Assembly (NCBI GenBank): GCA_947625375.1
Contig: CANQOC010000017.1
Coordinates: 1-48,915 of the forward strand
DNA from: an uncultured Clostridia bacterium
Lineage (GTDB): Bacteria > Bacillota > Clostridia > Oscillospirales > Ruminococcaceae
Length of the DNA stretch: 48,915 nucleotides
Direction of reading: 5' to 3'
The position numbers and the translations under genes were made by a program. The notes beneath the pieces were generated by a model. That model was not told the DNA's origin, did no database searches, and was given only the letters and a program-made list of their open reading frames with translations. Below, in pieces: positions 8,601 through 14,446 of this stretch. Every line of letters starts with the position of its first letter. Within the stretch, counting starts at the first letter, position 1.

Positions 8601-10190
8601 ATTTGCGGTAAAATGCGGGCCGATATATTCATCGGAGCGGATATTGTCAAAATCAAAGGCATATTCGACGCCGAATGAATCGGTGCGGTTGAATACGAGA
8701 GTGTTCGGCTCACCGCCCCGCTCAAGAGCGGTATAGCCGAAGCAAGCCTCCGTGGCGCCGCCGCCGATGTCGGACAAATCGCCCGTCAGAAGCCGAGGCT
8801 CGCCGTCCCTGACGGCATAGAACGCGCCGATGTCGGAATCCTCGGCGATATAGCTTAGCTCGATTATCGGAAGCTCCATGTCGAACGCAGTGAGATAGTT
8901 CCTGTCGGTGTAGATTTTATAGTGCTCCTGCGGCGCTTCGATAAATTCCGCCGGCGCGGGATATGTTGTGTTAATTGTCCTGCCGTCGGTACTTATGCCG
9001 ACCAAAAGACTGACAGCATAAACCGAGTCCGAATCGCCCGGCTCGCGGTAGACGTTCTCGCCCAAGAGGTACGCTTCGGCGTCTCCCGCTTCTGACTTCG
9101 CGAACAGAATCTTCGGGGCGGTGCCGTTCAAGAACGCCTCCGTTTCGACCGCTCCGTCGAAGTGAAGCTCGGGAATGTCGGCCTTTTCAAAGCTTATATA
9201 GCCGTCAAAGCTGTCGGGCAGGGCGCTGTCGGAATTGACGATTGCGTTCGTCAGAAGGCAGACGCCGGTGACGATTATCACCGCGACGGCGATAACGCTC
9301 ACCCAGACCTTCGGCTTTTTCATGCTCAGGACTTCCTTTATACGCGCCTTTATTCCGGTCTCGCCGAAGTTGAGAAGACCGCTGAACGAAATTCCGTTCT
9401 GCCTCATCGAGATGTTTAAAAGCGCGTTGGCATAGTCCTTTTTGTGCTCCGCCGAGAGGCGGTCGAGGGCGAGCTCGTCGCAGGAAAGCTCCATGTCCGA
9501 GGTCATCAGCCGGACGCCGAGCCAGACGAGCGGGTTGAACCAATGAAGCGCGGTTATCGGCACTGTCAGCAGCTTTACGATATAGTCGCGGCGGCGGATA
9601 TGCGCGCGCTCATGCGCCAAAATGCAGTTTATGTCGCTTTCGCCGAGGCCGTCGGGGAGATAGATTTTCGGCCTGATGATTCCGAAGACAAAGGGCGAGC
9701 GGATATTTTTGCAGATGTAATATCCGTCGGCATACTCCGAATTTTTAACGGTGACGGCGACGCGGATATAGCTTATGACGCACCAGAGGACAATCCCGAC
9801 CGCTACCGCGAACCATATCCAGGGGATTATCTCGGAGAGCGAGGGTGAGCCGTGAACCGCGGCGGCCTCGGGAACCGAAATCTGCGGGGCGGCGGGGGCG
9901 GGGGACGCCGGCGCGGGGTCGGCGATGACAACGGGACGTCCCACGGACGGCTGCGGGCGGATATATTCCATTCTGTTTTCTTCGACAGTGCGGGGTTTGA
10001 CGAGGTTGAACGCGCTTATCGCCGAGGAAATTGACACGGGGCAGAGAAGCCTCAGCGCCGGTATCAGCCAGAGGGCGTATGAATATCTTTTCGGGAGATT
10101 TTTGAAAACGAGGCGGATGATAAGCAGGACGAGGACGATGAATCCGCCGGTGATGCTCATGTTCAGCACATTTAAAAGCGCTCCGCTCAT
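5685..10190 (-). CDS. Giant M56 (BlaR1/MecR1-like) sensor metalloprotease
   Basis: A 1501-residue protein whose first ~320 residues are a BlaR1-like membrane protease: N-terminal membrane helices, the zinc motif HERAH (H193, E194, H197), a third ligand E234 in DMELSCDEL, and a last membrane helix at about 295-315. Residues 320-1501 should be outside the cell. This part has no penicillin-binding domain motif that I can see. It contains two related modules (around 'FMRGLFTDEL...YIEHDGK' and 'MLHRAFTNDF...FVEHEGK'), a TolB-like propeller stretch (APRISPDGSKILYESN) and a final acidic domain. Ordinary BlaR1 is about 600 residues, so the sensor part is roughly four times larger than usual. It overlaps blaI by four bases. 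By family knowledge ligand binding triggers the protease and inactivates the repressor; the ligand here is unknown. Confidence 0.85.
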   Translation of the reverse strand: MSGALLNVLNMSITGGFIVLVLLIIRLVFKNLPKRYSYALWLIPALRLLCPVSISSAISAFNLVKPRTVEENRMEYIRPQPSVGRPVVIADPAPASPAPAAPQISVPEAAAVHGSPSLSEIIPWIWFAVAVGIVLWCVISYIRVAVTVKNSEYADGYYICKNIRSPFVFGIIRPKIYLPDGLGESDINCILAHERAHIRRRDYIVKLLTVPITALHWFNPLVWLGVRLMTSDMELSCDELALDRLSAEHKKDYANALLNISMRQNGISFSGLLNFGETGIKARIKEVLSMKKPKVWVSVIAVAVIIVTGVCLLTNAIVNSDSALPDSFDGYISFEKADIPELHFDGAVETEAFLNGTAPKILFAKSEAGDAEAYLLGENVYREPGDSDSVYAVSLLVGISTDGRTINTTYPAPAEFIEAPQEHYKIYTDRNYLTAFDMELPIIELSYIAEDSDIGAFYAVRDGEPRLLTGDLSDIGGGATEACFGYTALERGGEPNTLVFNRTDSFGVEYAFDFDNIRSDEYIGPHFTANRVGAALSENQSDSEFEDLINRYIFFEQIYTVDSLSFGSINGPDDMDIGPDDGITVNGDLYYPVNQEGYTEWSQLEGFMRGLFTDELAETYLSDGHYIEHDGKTFSLMAGGGGWYVSPEYVYGTEELDDGRLRLDFYREWDRNEVGEYYTVKLILEDTPDGYRIAEVSHDNITDYDSYDWLAPVNRFVQKVFYFNPDFTGRHDAEDAGESIISEIAHNVTVTFRYTNDGEFIDAFTDGREEAVDEIYALDENRLLVYDWDLIARDQIYLLNFETGATEPVLPDTAFGFSFNDYYDITGKYERIEWVTAPRISPDGSKILYESNKYAENGEPVYRLGLWVFDIQSGTEERIARPEEADPDMATAVYKWTEDGRVQFSCWDTGGEYFLDYIYDPATKETTPLTTAESVKNVSRNFDGQIINVDIPVSWQSYTLEDYDLQHVGIQLYDGEIPEQREMYGGKMFIASAVSGRAQSYLESQEVLGVTYDVSDYTNASGYKMKLCYRDGVLDYATFDDFSSMCIFFDLSEQDDMSVIFGIIDSIVFSTGESKPAPLISYDEAEDILSEALEEYAQYSGFGGIELSSDGGRDVQEIKIGKRDGIYTEYAYCFTARYQNRERLPRIYAVTSNIGNIYVYDPEDEADEEFYDYLSTAESYEDVPDYAVFTDFYAQAEAFNRFLNDTDSRASVDYDPEATEEALSLSLWDDYTEASLFLHLQRRDNGFIQFDGGGYIPLAEEYDTYEKCEAMLHRAFTNDFCSLILHNQFGRHRVFVEHEGKMYAIDGDYSGTFVCDFPIRGAVYDGDGRMTVYTTITQNHDGDNVDDYIFHLEREDGAWKIASIELPDYSADGSSRFEFTADFYYADTGAAIEMVRERLEAEAQSDYVLSFEIGNISVDWDETYRLAEMYSGSELALEHGWSDDDLNEKFYVIAAEYDAEYDPSKTALESGHIRQTFGMMYHEESDEWEIIDGVGQISPAE

Positions 10191-10552
10191 TTATCAGCAT
10201 CTCCTTCTGTGTATTCGTCAATCAGCTTTTTAAGCTCCTCGGCGTCGGCTCGGGTGAGCTTCTCTTTTTTCAGGAACGCCGCCAAAAACGACGGAAGCGA
10301 GCCCATATATCCGTTTGTGATAAGCTCGTCCGAGCGCTGATTTAAGACGTCTTCCCGCGAACACAGCGGGGTGATGACGGCGCTTTCGCTCCTGACCGCG
10401 CTCTTTTGCGTCAGCTTTTTGAGGACGGTATATACGGTCGACTTTTTCCAGCCGAGCTCGTCGAGCGCCTTTGCCGCGAGCTCTCCCGACTTCATCGGCG
10501 AGTCCCGCCATATGATTTCCATAAGGTTCATTTCGCTGTTTGACAGCTTCAT
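10187..10552 (-). CDS. BlaI/MecI-family repressor
   Basis: A 121-residue winged-helix repressor. The N-terminal part (LSNSEMNLMEIIW...STVYTVLKKL) is the typical BlaI DNA-binding domain and the C-terminal helix (about 85-118) is the dimer region. It is followed, with a four-base overlap, by the M56 sensor protease, which is the classic blaI-blaR1 order. Two palindromes containing GTCTAT/ATAGAC overlap the predicted promoter just upstream, so the pair is probably autoregulated. No beta-lactamase gene is present in the window, so the regulated target may be the operon itself or genes elsewhere. Confidence 0.92.
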   Translation of the reverse strand: MKLSNSEMNLMEIIWRDSPMKSGELAAKALDELGWKKSTVYTVLKKLTQKSAVRSESAVITPLCSREDVLNQRSDELITNGYMGSLPSFLAAFLKKEKLTRADAEELKKLIDEYTEGDADK

Positions 10553-10574
10553 TTACGGCACACTCCTTTACTTA

Positions 10575-10592
10575 GGTCTATTAAGATAGACC
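10575..10592. promoter_or_regulatory. BlaI-type operator, proximal palindrome
   Basis: Perfect palindrome GGTCTAT-TAAG-ATAGACC between the promoter and the blaI start. The core TCTA/TAGA half-sites fit the family's preference for GTCTA-type half-sites. Confidence 0.65.
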
Positions 10593-10595
10593 TCT

Positions 10596-10612
10596 GATAG
10601 ACCCAGTCTATC
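10596..10612. promoter_or_regulatory. BlaI-type operator, distal palindrome over the -10 box
   Basis: Palindrome GATAGAC-CCA-GTCTATC shares its sequence with the predicted -10 element. A further half-site AATAGACC follows at 10615-10622, so three half-site pairs may be present. Confidence 0.65.
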
Positions 10613-10633
10613 ACAATAGACCAAGCTTGTCAA
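10605..10633 (-). promoter_or_regulatory. Predicted sigma-A promoter of blaI-blaR1
   Basis: On the minus strand: TTGACA (10633-10628), 17-bp spacer, TAGACT (10610-10605). The -10 box lies inside the distal operator, which would block polymerase when repressor is bound. Confidence 0.75.
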
Positions 10634-10760
10634 GATGTTTTTTCAATTTTCTTAATCGTGGGGACGTTATCTATATTCTGACCTCTGACTTCTTTCCTCT
10701 ATCTTCTATCATCTAATCTCCGGCTTCTGACTTCTGACATCTCACTTCTGTGTTCTGGCA

Positions 10761-10843
10761 GCATACGCTTGTTTTATCTGTGAACGCGAGCAATCAACCG
10801 TTCTCGATTGCGAAGCGTGAACAGCTATAAAACAAGCTTATGC
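10761..10843. repeat. 83-bp long inverted repeat E, copy 1
   Basis: The ends GCATACGCTTGTTTTAT and ATAAAACAAGCTTATGC are complementary, with further pairing inside (TGTGAACGCGAGCAATC against GATTGCGAAGCGTGAACA), so nearly the whole unit folds back on itself. It abuts cloverleaf D1. Confidence 0.75.
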
Positions 10844-10844
10844 A

Positions 10845-10952
10845 GGCGCAGTCCGCGGCAGCCGAAGGCTGCCGAAACGAAACGGAGCAGGAAAACCCTT
10901 TTCGGGTTTTTCTGCTCCTTTCGTTTGCGCGCGAAGCGCGCCGGACTGCGCC
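10845..10952 (-). repeat. Cloverleaf repeat D, copy 1
   Basis: Closing stem GGCGCAGTCC/GGACTGCGCC. Arms in order: CGGCAGCC-GAA-GGCTGCCG, a long arm based on AACGAAA/TTTCGTT with tip ACCC..GGGT, and GCGCGC-GAA-GCGCGC. The arm order is the reverse of copies 2, 3, 4, 6, 7 and 8. Confidence 0.75.
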
Positions 10953-11080
10953 CTCATAGGAGCTGAAGCCGAAGCGATGCGTTCCCCCTCCCATGTGGGA
11001 GGGGGAGGGGGTGGGAGTCTATAAATAGTATGAGCGAAGCGAATTCCTTTTACACGGCAGTGGCGGCGCCGCTCTGCTTC

Positions 11081-11184
11081 GGGCGCACCCGGTGCGCTTC
11101 GCGCGCGAGGGGATAAAAGGAAAACTCCCGACGGAGTTTTCCTTTTATCCCCTCCGGCAGCCTTCGGCTGCCTCGGCTGCGCCC
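11081..11184 (+). repeat. Cloverleaf repeat D, copy 2 (divergent)
   Basis: Closing stem is shorter (GGGCGCA/TGCGCCC). The long arm is quite different from other copies, GAGGGGATAAAAGGAAAACTCC pairing with its own complement, and lacks the AACGAAA base. The small arm GGCAGCC/GGCTGCC is kept. Confidence 0.65.
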
Positions 11185-11349
11185 TCATAGGAGCTGAAGC
11201 CGAAGTTATGCGTTCCCCCTTTCCATGTGGAAAGGGGGACAGGGGGATAGGAGACTTAAAATAGCATGAGCGAAGCGAATTCCTTATAGCGAGGCAGTGC
11301 GTCAGCACACAATTTTTCTAATACCTGCTAAAGTGTCCTCCTTGCCAAG

Positions 11350-11460
11350 TACCACTCCCCTCGAGGGGAGTGGTCGCGCCGTTCACGAACGTGAACGGCC
11401 GGGTGTGGGGTGGAACCCCCTCTCTCTCCCTGAGGGAGAGGGGGACTGGGGGTGTGGAAG
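11350..11460 (+). repeat. Three-hairpin module B, copy 1
   Basis: Hairpin 1 is ACCACTCCCC-TCGA-GGGGAGTGGT, hairpin 2 is GCCGTTCAC-GAAC-GTGAACGGC, hairpin 3 is CCCCCTCTCTC..GAGGGAGAGGGGG, ending GTGTGGAAG. Confidence 0.75.
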
Positions 11461-11772
11461 AAAAAAGACGGAGAAACAGGCAAAGGTACCAAATTTTACC
11501 GTTCGCTTCAAGACTGATGCTCAATAGCAACGCATGATGCCACACGAACTTCCCCCGCCGTCAGGCGGCACTCAAAGCCTTAGCGACGAAGACCCCATCC
11601 CATGTGGGAGGGGGCAGGGGGTGGGAGTCTGAAAAGAGCATGAGCGAAGCGAATTCCTTATGCAAATTTGAAAAACGTCGCCGAAGGCGACACCTTGAAA
11701 TTCTAATATCTAATTTCTAACTTCTAACTTCTTGATGTGGCCGCTTCGGCCACATCACTTCTGAAATTCTTC

Positions 11773-11801
11773 TTGCATTCCCCTCGCGAATGTGCTATTA
11801 T
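11773..11801 (+). promoter_or_regulatory. Predicted promoter of the methionine/cobalamin operon
   Basis: TTGCAT (11773-11778), 17-bp spacer, TATTAT (11796-11801), about 30 bp before the lipoprotein ATG. I see no cobalamin or SAM riboswitch: the leader is too short to hold one. Confidence 0.65.
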
Positions 11802-11832
11802 ATCCTAATAAAAACGAAAGAAGGTCAACCTT

Positions 11833-12267
11833 ATGAAACGAATCACATCTATACTTATCGCAATACTTATATTCACCTCGCTCTGCGGCTGCGGGGCAGA
11901 GACCGCCGGCGCAAAGGTCGTCGAAAGCTCCGAAAAGCTCCTCGTCATCGAGGCGGCGGAAGACGGCGGAAGCCTCGAGGACGCCCTGAACGCGCTCGCC
12001 GACGCCGGTGAAATCACCCTTGTGTCCTCCGAGAGCGAATACGGCGCGTTTATCACCTCGGTCAACGGACGCGAAGCCGACGCCGCGGCGAACGAATACT
12101 GGGCGATATATACGACCCTCGGCGAGCTCGACGGCGTCGCGTATTCAAGCTCGGAATACGGCACCTTTGAATACGGCGGCAAGACCCTTTCGAGCGCATC
12201 ATACGGCGCTTCGGGGCTCCCGATGTCGAAGGGCGAGCTGTATATTCTGGCGCTCGAAAGCTATTGA
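11833..12267 (+). CDS. DUF4430 lipoprotein, possible cobalamin-binding protein
   Basis: A 144-residue lipoprotein with signal peptide and lipobox LCGC (Cys20). After it lies a DUF4430 domain, recognised by DALNALADAGEI, then the motif GAFITSVNG and YWAIYTTLGELDG. DUF4430 resembles the C-terminal domain of vertebrate transcobalamin and occurs in many surface proteins, often next to ECF transporter subunits. Here it is the first gene of an operon that continues with an ECF S component, metF, a MetH activation protein and cobalamin-dependent metH. The position argues for capturing cobalamin or a precursor outside the cell and handing it to the transporter. Direct binding is inferred, not visible. 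GAAGGTCA-type weak ribosome site precedes the ATG. Confidence 0.8.
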   Translation: MKRITSILIAILIFTSLCGCGAETAGAKVVESSEKLLVIEAAEDGGSLEDALNALADAGEITLVSSESEYGAFITSVNGREADAAANEYWAIYTTLGELDGVAYSSSEYGTFEYGGKTLSSASYGASGLPMSKGELYILALESY

Positions 12268-12986
12268 TGAAACCCCGCGAAATTGCCTGCTCAGCCGTGA
12301 TGACGGCGCTGCTTATTGCCGCGCAGTACGCGCTCGGGTTCGTCTCGGGCGTCGAGCTGGTGACGGTCCTTCTTCTGACATTTTCGCGGGTATTTGGCGC
12401 CCGCTGCGGGGTGATGACCGCCGTCGCGTTTTCGCTGCTCCGCTGTCTTATCTACGGATTTTTCCCGAACGTCCTCCTGCTCTATCTTGTCTATTACCCC
12501 GCTTTTGCGGCAATCTCCGGAATCACCGGGAAAAAGCCGCTCCCGCCGGTCTCCTGCCCGATAATGCTTCTGTGCATGGCGGCGCTGTCGCTTTGGCTCG
12601 CCGTCTCGGGACTTCCGGTGAGCGCAATCTATGCTCCGAGGGTTAAGGCGCTTCTTTGGGTGATTTTCGGGATATCCCTCTTTCTTTTGGCGGTATATTT
12701 CCTGTCGAAGAAAGATGTCCGCGAGGCGGCTTCGGCGGCGTCGCTCGCGGCGGTGATGACGGTTTTGTTCACTCTTCTTGACGATATTATAACGCCGCTG
12801 ACGATGGGGTATTCGCCCGAGGCCGCGGCGGGATATTTTTACGGCGGATTTTTGGCAATGCTGCCGCAGACGGTCTGTGCCGCTCTCAGTGTGCTCCTGC
12901 TCTATCTTCCGCTGAAAAAGGCATTTACCGCCGCACTTAGATACGGCGGCAAGAATTCTACCGACGGAGGCAGTTATGAGAATTGA
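12267..12986 (+). CDS. ECF transporter S component, probable cobalamin type
   Basis: A 239-residue, very hydrophobic protein with about six membrane helices (for example ACSAVMTALLIAAQYALG and VMTVLFTLLDDII near the end). The N-terminal helix carrying small residues after MKPREI is typical of substrate-binding (S) components of energy-coupling factor transporters. It needs a shared EcfA/EcfT module that is not in this window. Its ATG overlaps the lipoprotein stop by one base (TGATG), and metF starts inside its 3' end, so translation is coupled. Substrate is inferred as a cobamide from the neighbours; another vitamin such as folate cannot be excluded. Confidence 0.65.
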   Translation: MKPREIACSAVMTALLIAAQYALGFVSGVELVTVLLLTFSRVFGARCGVMTAVAFSLLRCLIYGFFPNVLLLYLVYYPAFAAISGITGKKPLPPVSCPIMLLCMAALSLWLAVSGLPVSAIYAPRVKALLWVIFGISLFLLAVYFLSKKDVREAASAASLAAVMTVLFTLLDDIITPLTMGYSPEAAAGYFYGGFLAMLPQTVCAALSVLLLYLPLKKAFTAALRYGGKNSTDGGSYEN

Positions 12987-13863
12987 CAGAATACTCGAAA
13001 AAAAGCGCACCCTTTCCTTTGAGGTCTTCCCGCCGAAAAAGGACGACCCCGAGATGTCGGGGATATGCTCGGCAATCGACCGGCTGAGCCGCCTTAACCC
13101 CGACTTCATCAGCGTGACCTACGGCGCGGGCGGAACTAACGTCGGAAAGGCGGTCGAGCTCGCGGGATATATCAAGTCGGTCGGAGTCGAGCCGCTTGCG
13201 CACATCACCGGCGGACCGTCGACCCCCGAGTCGGTCGACAGCACCCTTAAAAGGCTCGGAGAGCTCGGCGTCGAAAACATCTTGGCGCTCAGGGGCGACC
13301 GCCCGGTCGACTATACCGCCGAATACTGCCGGTATTTTAAGCACGCCACCGACCTCATCGGCTATATAAAGGGCGGCTTCTGCATCGGCGCGGCGTGTTA
13401 CCCCGAGGGTCACACCGAGTGCACGACCCTCCGCGAAGACATCGTCAGCCTTAAGATGAAACAGGACATGGGCGCCAAGTTCTTGGTGAGTCAGATTTTT
13501 TATGACAACTCCTACTACTACCGGCTGATTCACGAGGCCGGGAAATTCGGCGTCACCGTCCCGATTATCCCGGGGATAATGCCGCTGACGAACGCGAAGA
13601 ACATCATAAGAATCAAGTCGATGTGCGGGAGCACTATCCCCCTCGACTTCAGAAACATGATTGAGACATATTCCGGCTACCCCGAAATCCTCCGGGAAAT
13701 CGGGATAAACTATGCGGTGTACCAGATTACCGATTTGATTGCAAAGGGCGCGCCCGGAATCCACCTTTGCATCATGAACCGCGCGGACATCGCCGAAGAG
13801 ATTTGTTCAAGGCTGAGGTGCCTTTTCGATGGACTTTTCAGAGCTGAAAAAGAGAATATATAG
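12976..13863 (+). CDS. metF: 5,10-methylenetetrahydrofolate reductase
   Basis: A 295-residue single-domain flavoprotein of the bacterial MetF type. It begins with the family signature LSFEVFPPKKDD and contains SVTYGAGGTN and HITGGPSTPESV, followed by LALRGDRPVD, where the pattern L-x-x-R-G-D-x-P is characteristic. It reduces methylene-THF to methyl-THF, the methyl donor for MetH two genes downstream. GGAGG lies six bases before the ATG, within the end of the transporter gene. The next gene starts 35 bases before its stop. This clustering of metF with the activation protein and metH is common in Clostridia. Confidence 0.95.
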   Translation: MRIDRILEKKRTLSFEVFPPKKDDPEMSGICSAIDRLSRLNPDFISVTYGAGGTNVGKAVELAGYIKSVGVEPLAHITGGPSTPESVDSTLKRLGELGVENILALRGDRPVDYTAEYCRYFKHATDLIGYIKGGFCIGAACYPEGHTECTTLREDIVSLKMKQDMGAKFLVSQIFYDNSYYYRLIHEAGKFGVTVPIIPGIMPLTNAKNIIRIKSMCGSTIPLDFRNMIETYSGYPEILREIGINYAVYQITDLIAKGAPGIHLCIMNRADIAEEICSRLRCLFDGLFRAEKENI

Positions 13864-14446
13864 CTATCTCGGCTTTCACGGCGTCGCCGAATCGCCCGAG
13901 ACCGACGCGCTGATTGACTCCTGCCTCTCAGAGCTTCGCGGGATAATCCAGTTTCGGTATACATACCGGATTTTCGACGAGCTTCCCGGGTTTTTGAAGA
14001 AGGAGCCTTATGCCGAATTCCTTTCCGGCTGCAATCGGGTGATTCTCTCGGCGATGACGCTCGGGGCGGGCGTCGACATTAAAATAAACCGCCTTTCGCG
14101 GACAGATGTGGCACGCTCGGCGGTGCTCGACTCGTGCGCGAGCGCAAGTCTTGAATATCTTTCGGACGAATACGAAAGGGGACTCGGCGAAAAGCTTACA
14201 TACCGCTTCTGCCCGGGTTACGGCGGAAGTCCCCTCGAAGACGTCCGGGAGATTTTTGAGCTTATACGCCCCGAAAAAATCGGCATAACCCTAAACGAAA
14301 ACTGCTTCATGCTTCCGGCGAAGTCGATGGCGGGGGTCATCGGCGTCGGAAAGGAGACAAAAAAGAGCTGCGGGCAGTGCATTATGCTCGGCAGCTGCAG
14401 ATTCAGGGAGGAGGGCACAAGGTGCTACGGTTCGGAGAGAGAATAG
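13829..14446 (+). CDS. Free-standing MetH reactivation-domain protein
   Basis: A 205-residue protein related to the C-terminal S-adenosylmethionine-binding activation domain of methionine synthase. The telling motif is RFCPGYGGSPL, matching the R-x-x-P-G-Y-G motif that binds AdoMet, and GITLNENCFMLPAKSMAGVIG is also family-like. Cysteines C-x2-C and one further Cys near the C terminus (SCGQCIMLGSC) are extra. In E. coli this domain is part of MetH; here, as in Thermotoga, MetH lacks it and this protein supplies it. It restores oxidised cob(II)alamin by reductive methylation. The start overlaps metF and its 3' end overlaps metH by 25 bases. Confidence 0.9.
   Translation: MDFSELKKRIYSYLGFHGVAESPETDALIDSCLSELRGIIQFRYTYRIFDELPGFLKKEPYAEFLSGCNRVILSAMTLGAGVDIKINRLSRTDVARSAVLDSCASASLEYLSDEYERGLGEKLTYRFCPGYGGSPLEDVREIFELIRPEKIGITLNENCFMLPAKSMAGVIGVGKETKKSCGQCIMLGSCRFREEGTRCYGSERE

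Larger units (their letters stand above)
10653..11770. repeat. Repeat-filled intergenic block 1
   Basis: No gene is seen here. From left to right: a 7-bp array of TCT-starting units (about 10668-10760), the 83-bp inverted repeat E1, cloverleaf D1, a CCCTCCCATGTGGGAGGG hairpin followed by AGCGAAGCGAATTC, cloverleaf D2, a variant hairpin CCCTTTCCATGTGGAAAGGG, module B1, another CCCATGTGGG hairpin and a second 7-bp array ending in a GATGTGGCCG/CGGCCACATC hairpin at 11734-11756. Short reading frames in it arise from repeated sequence. Confidence 0.8.

Noticed and set aside
10845..10952. tRNA or tRNA-like gene because of the cloverleaf shape
   Set aside because: The arm lengths, the absence of a GGTTCGAATCC T loop, anticodon loop and CCA end rule out a tRNA. 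The likeness is only in topology.
11700..11833. A cobalamin or SAM riboswitch before the methionine operon
   Set aside because: Only about 30 bases separate the predicted promoter from the ATG, and the sequence further up is repeat DNA without the B12 box or the S-box core.
12291..13764. Long minus-strand frames opposite the ECF, metF and metH genes
   Set aside because: They are shadow frames of GC-rich coding DNA. The plus-strand frames carry clear family motifs and coupled starts.
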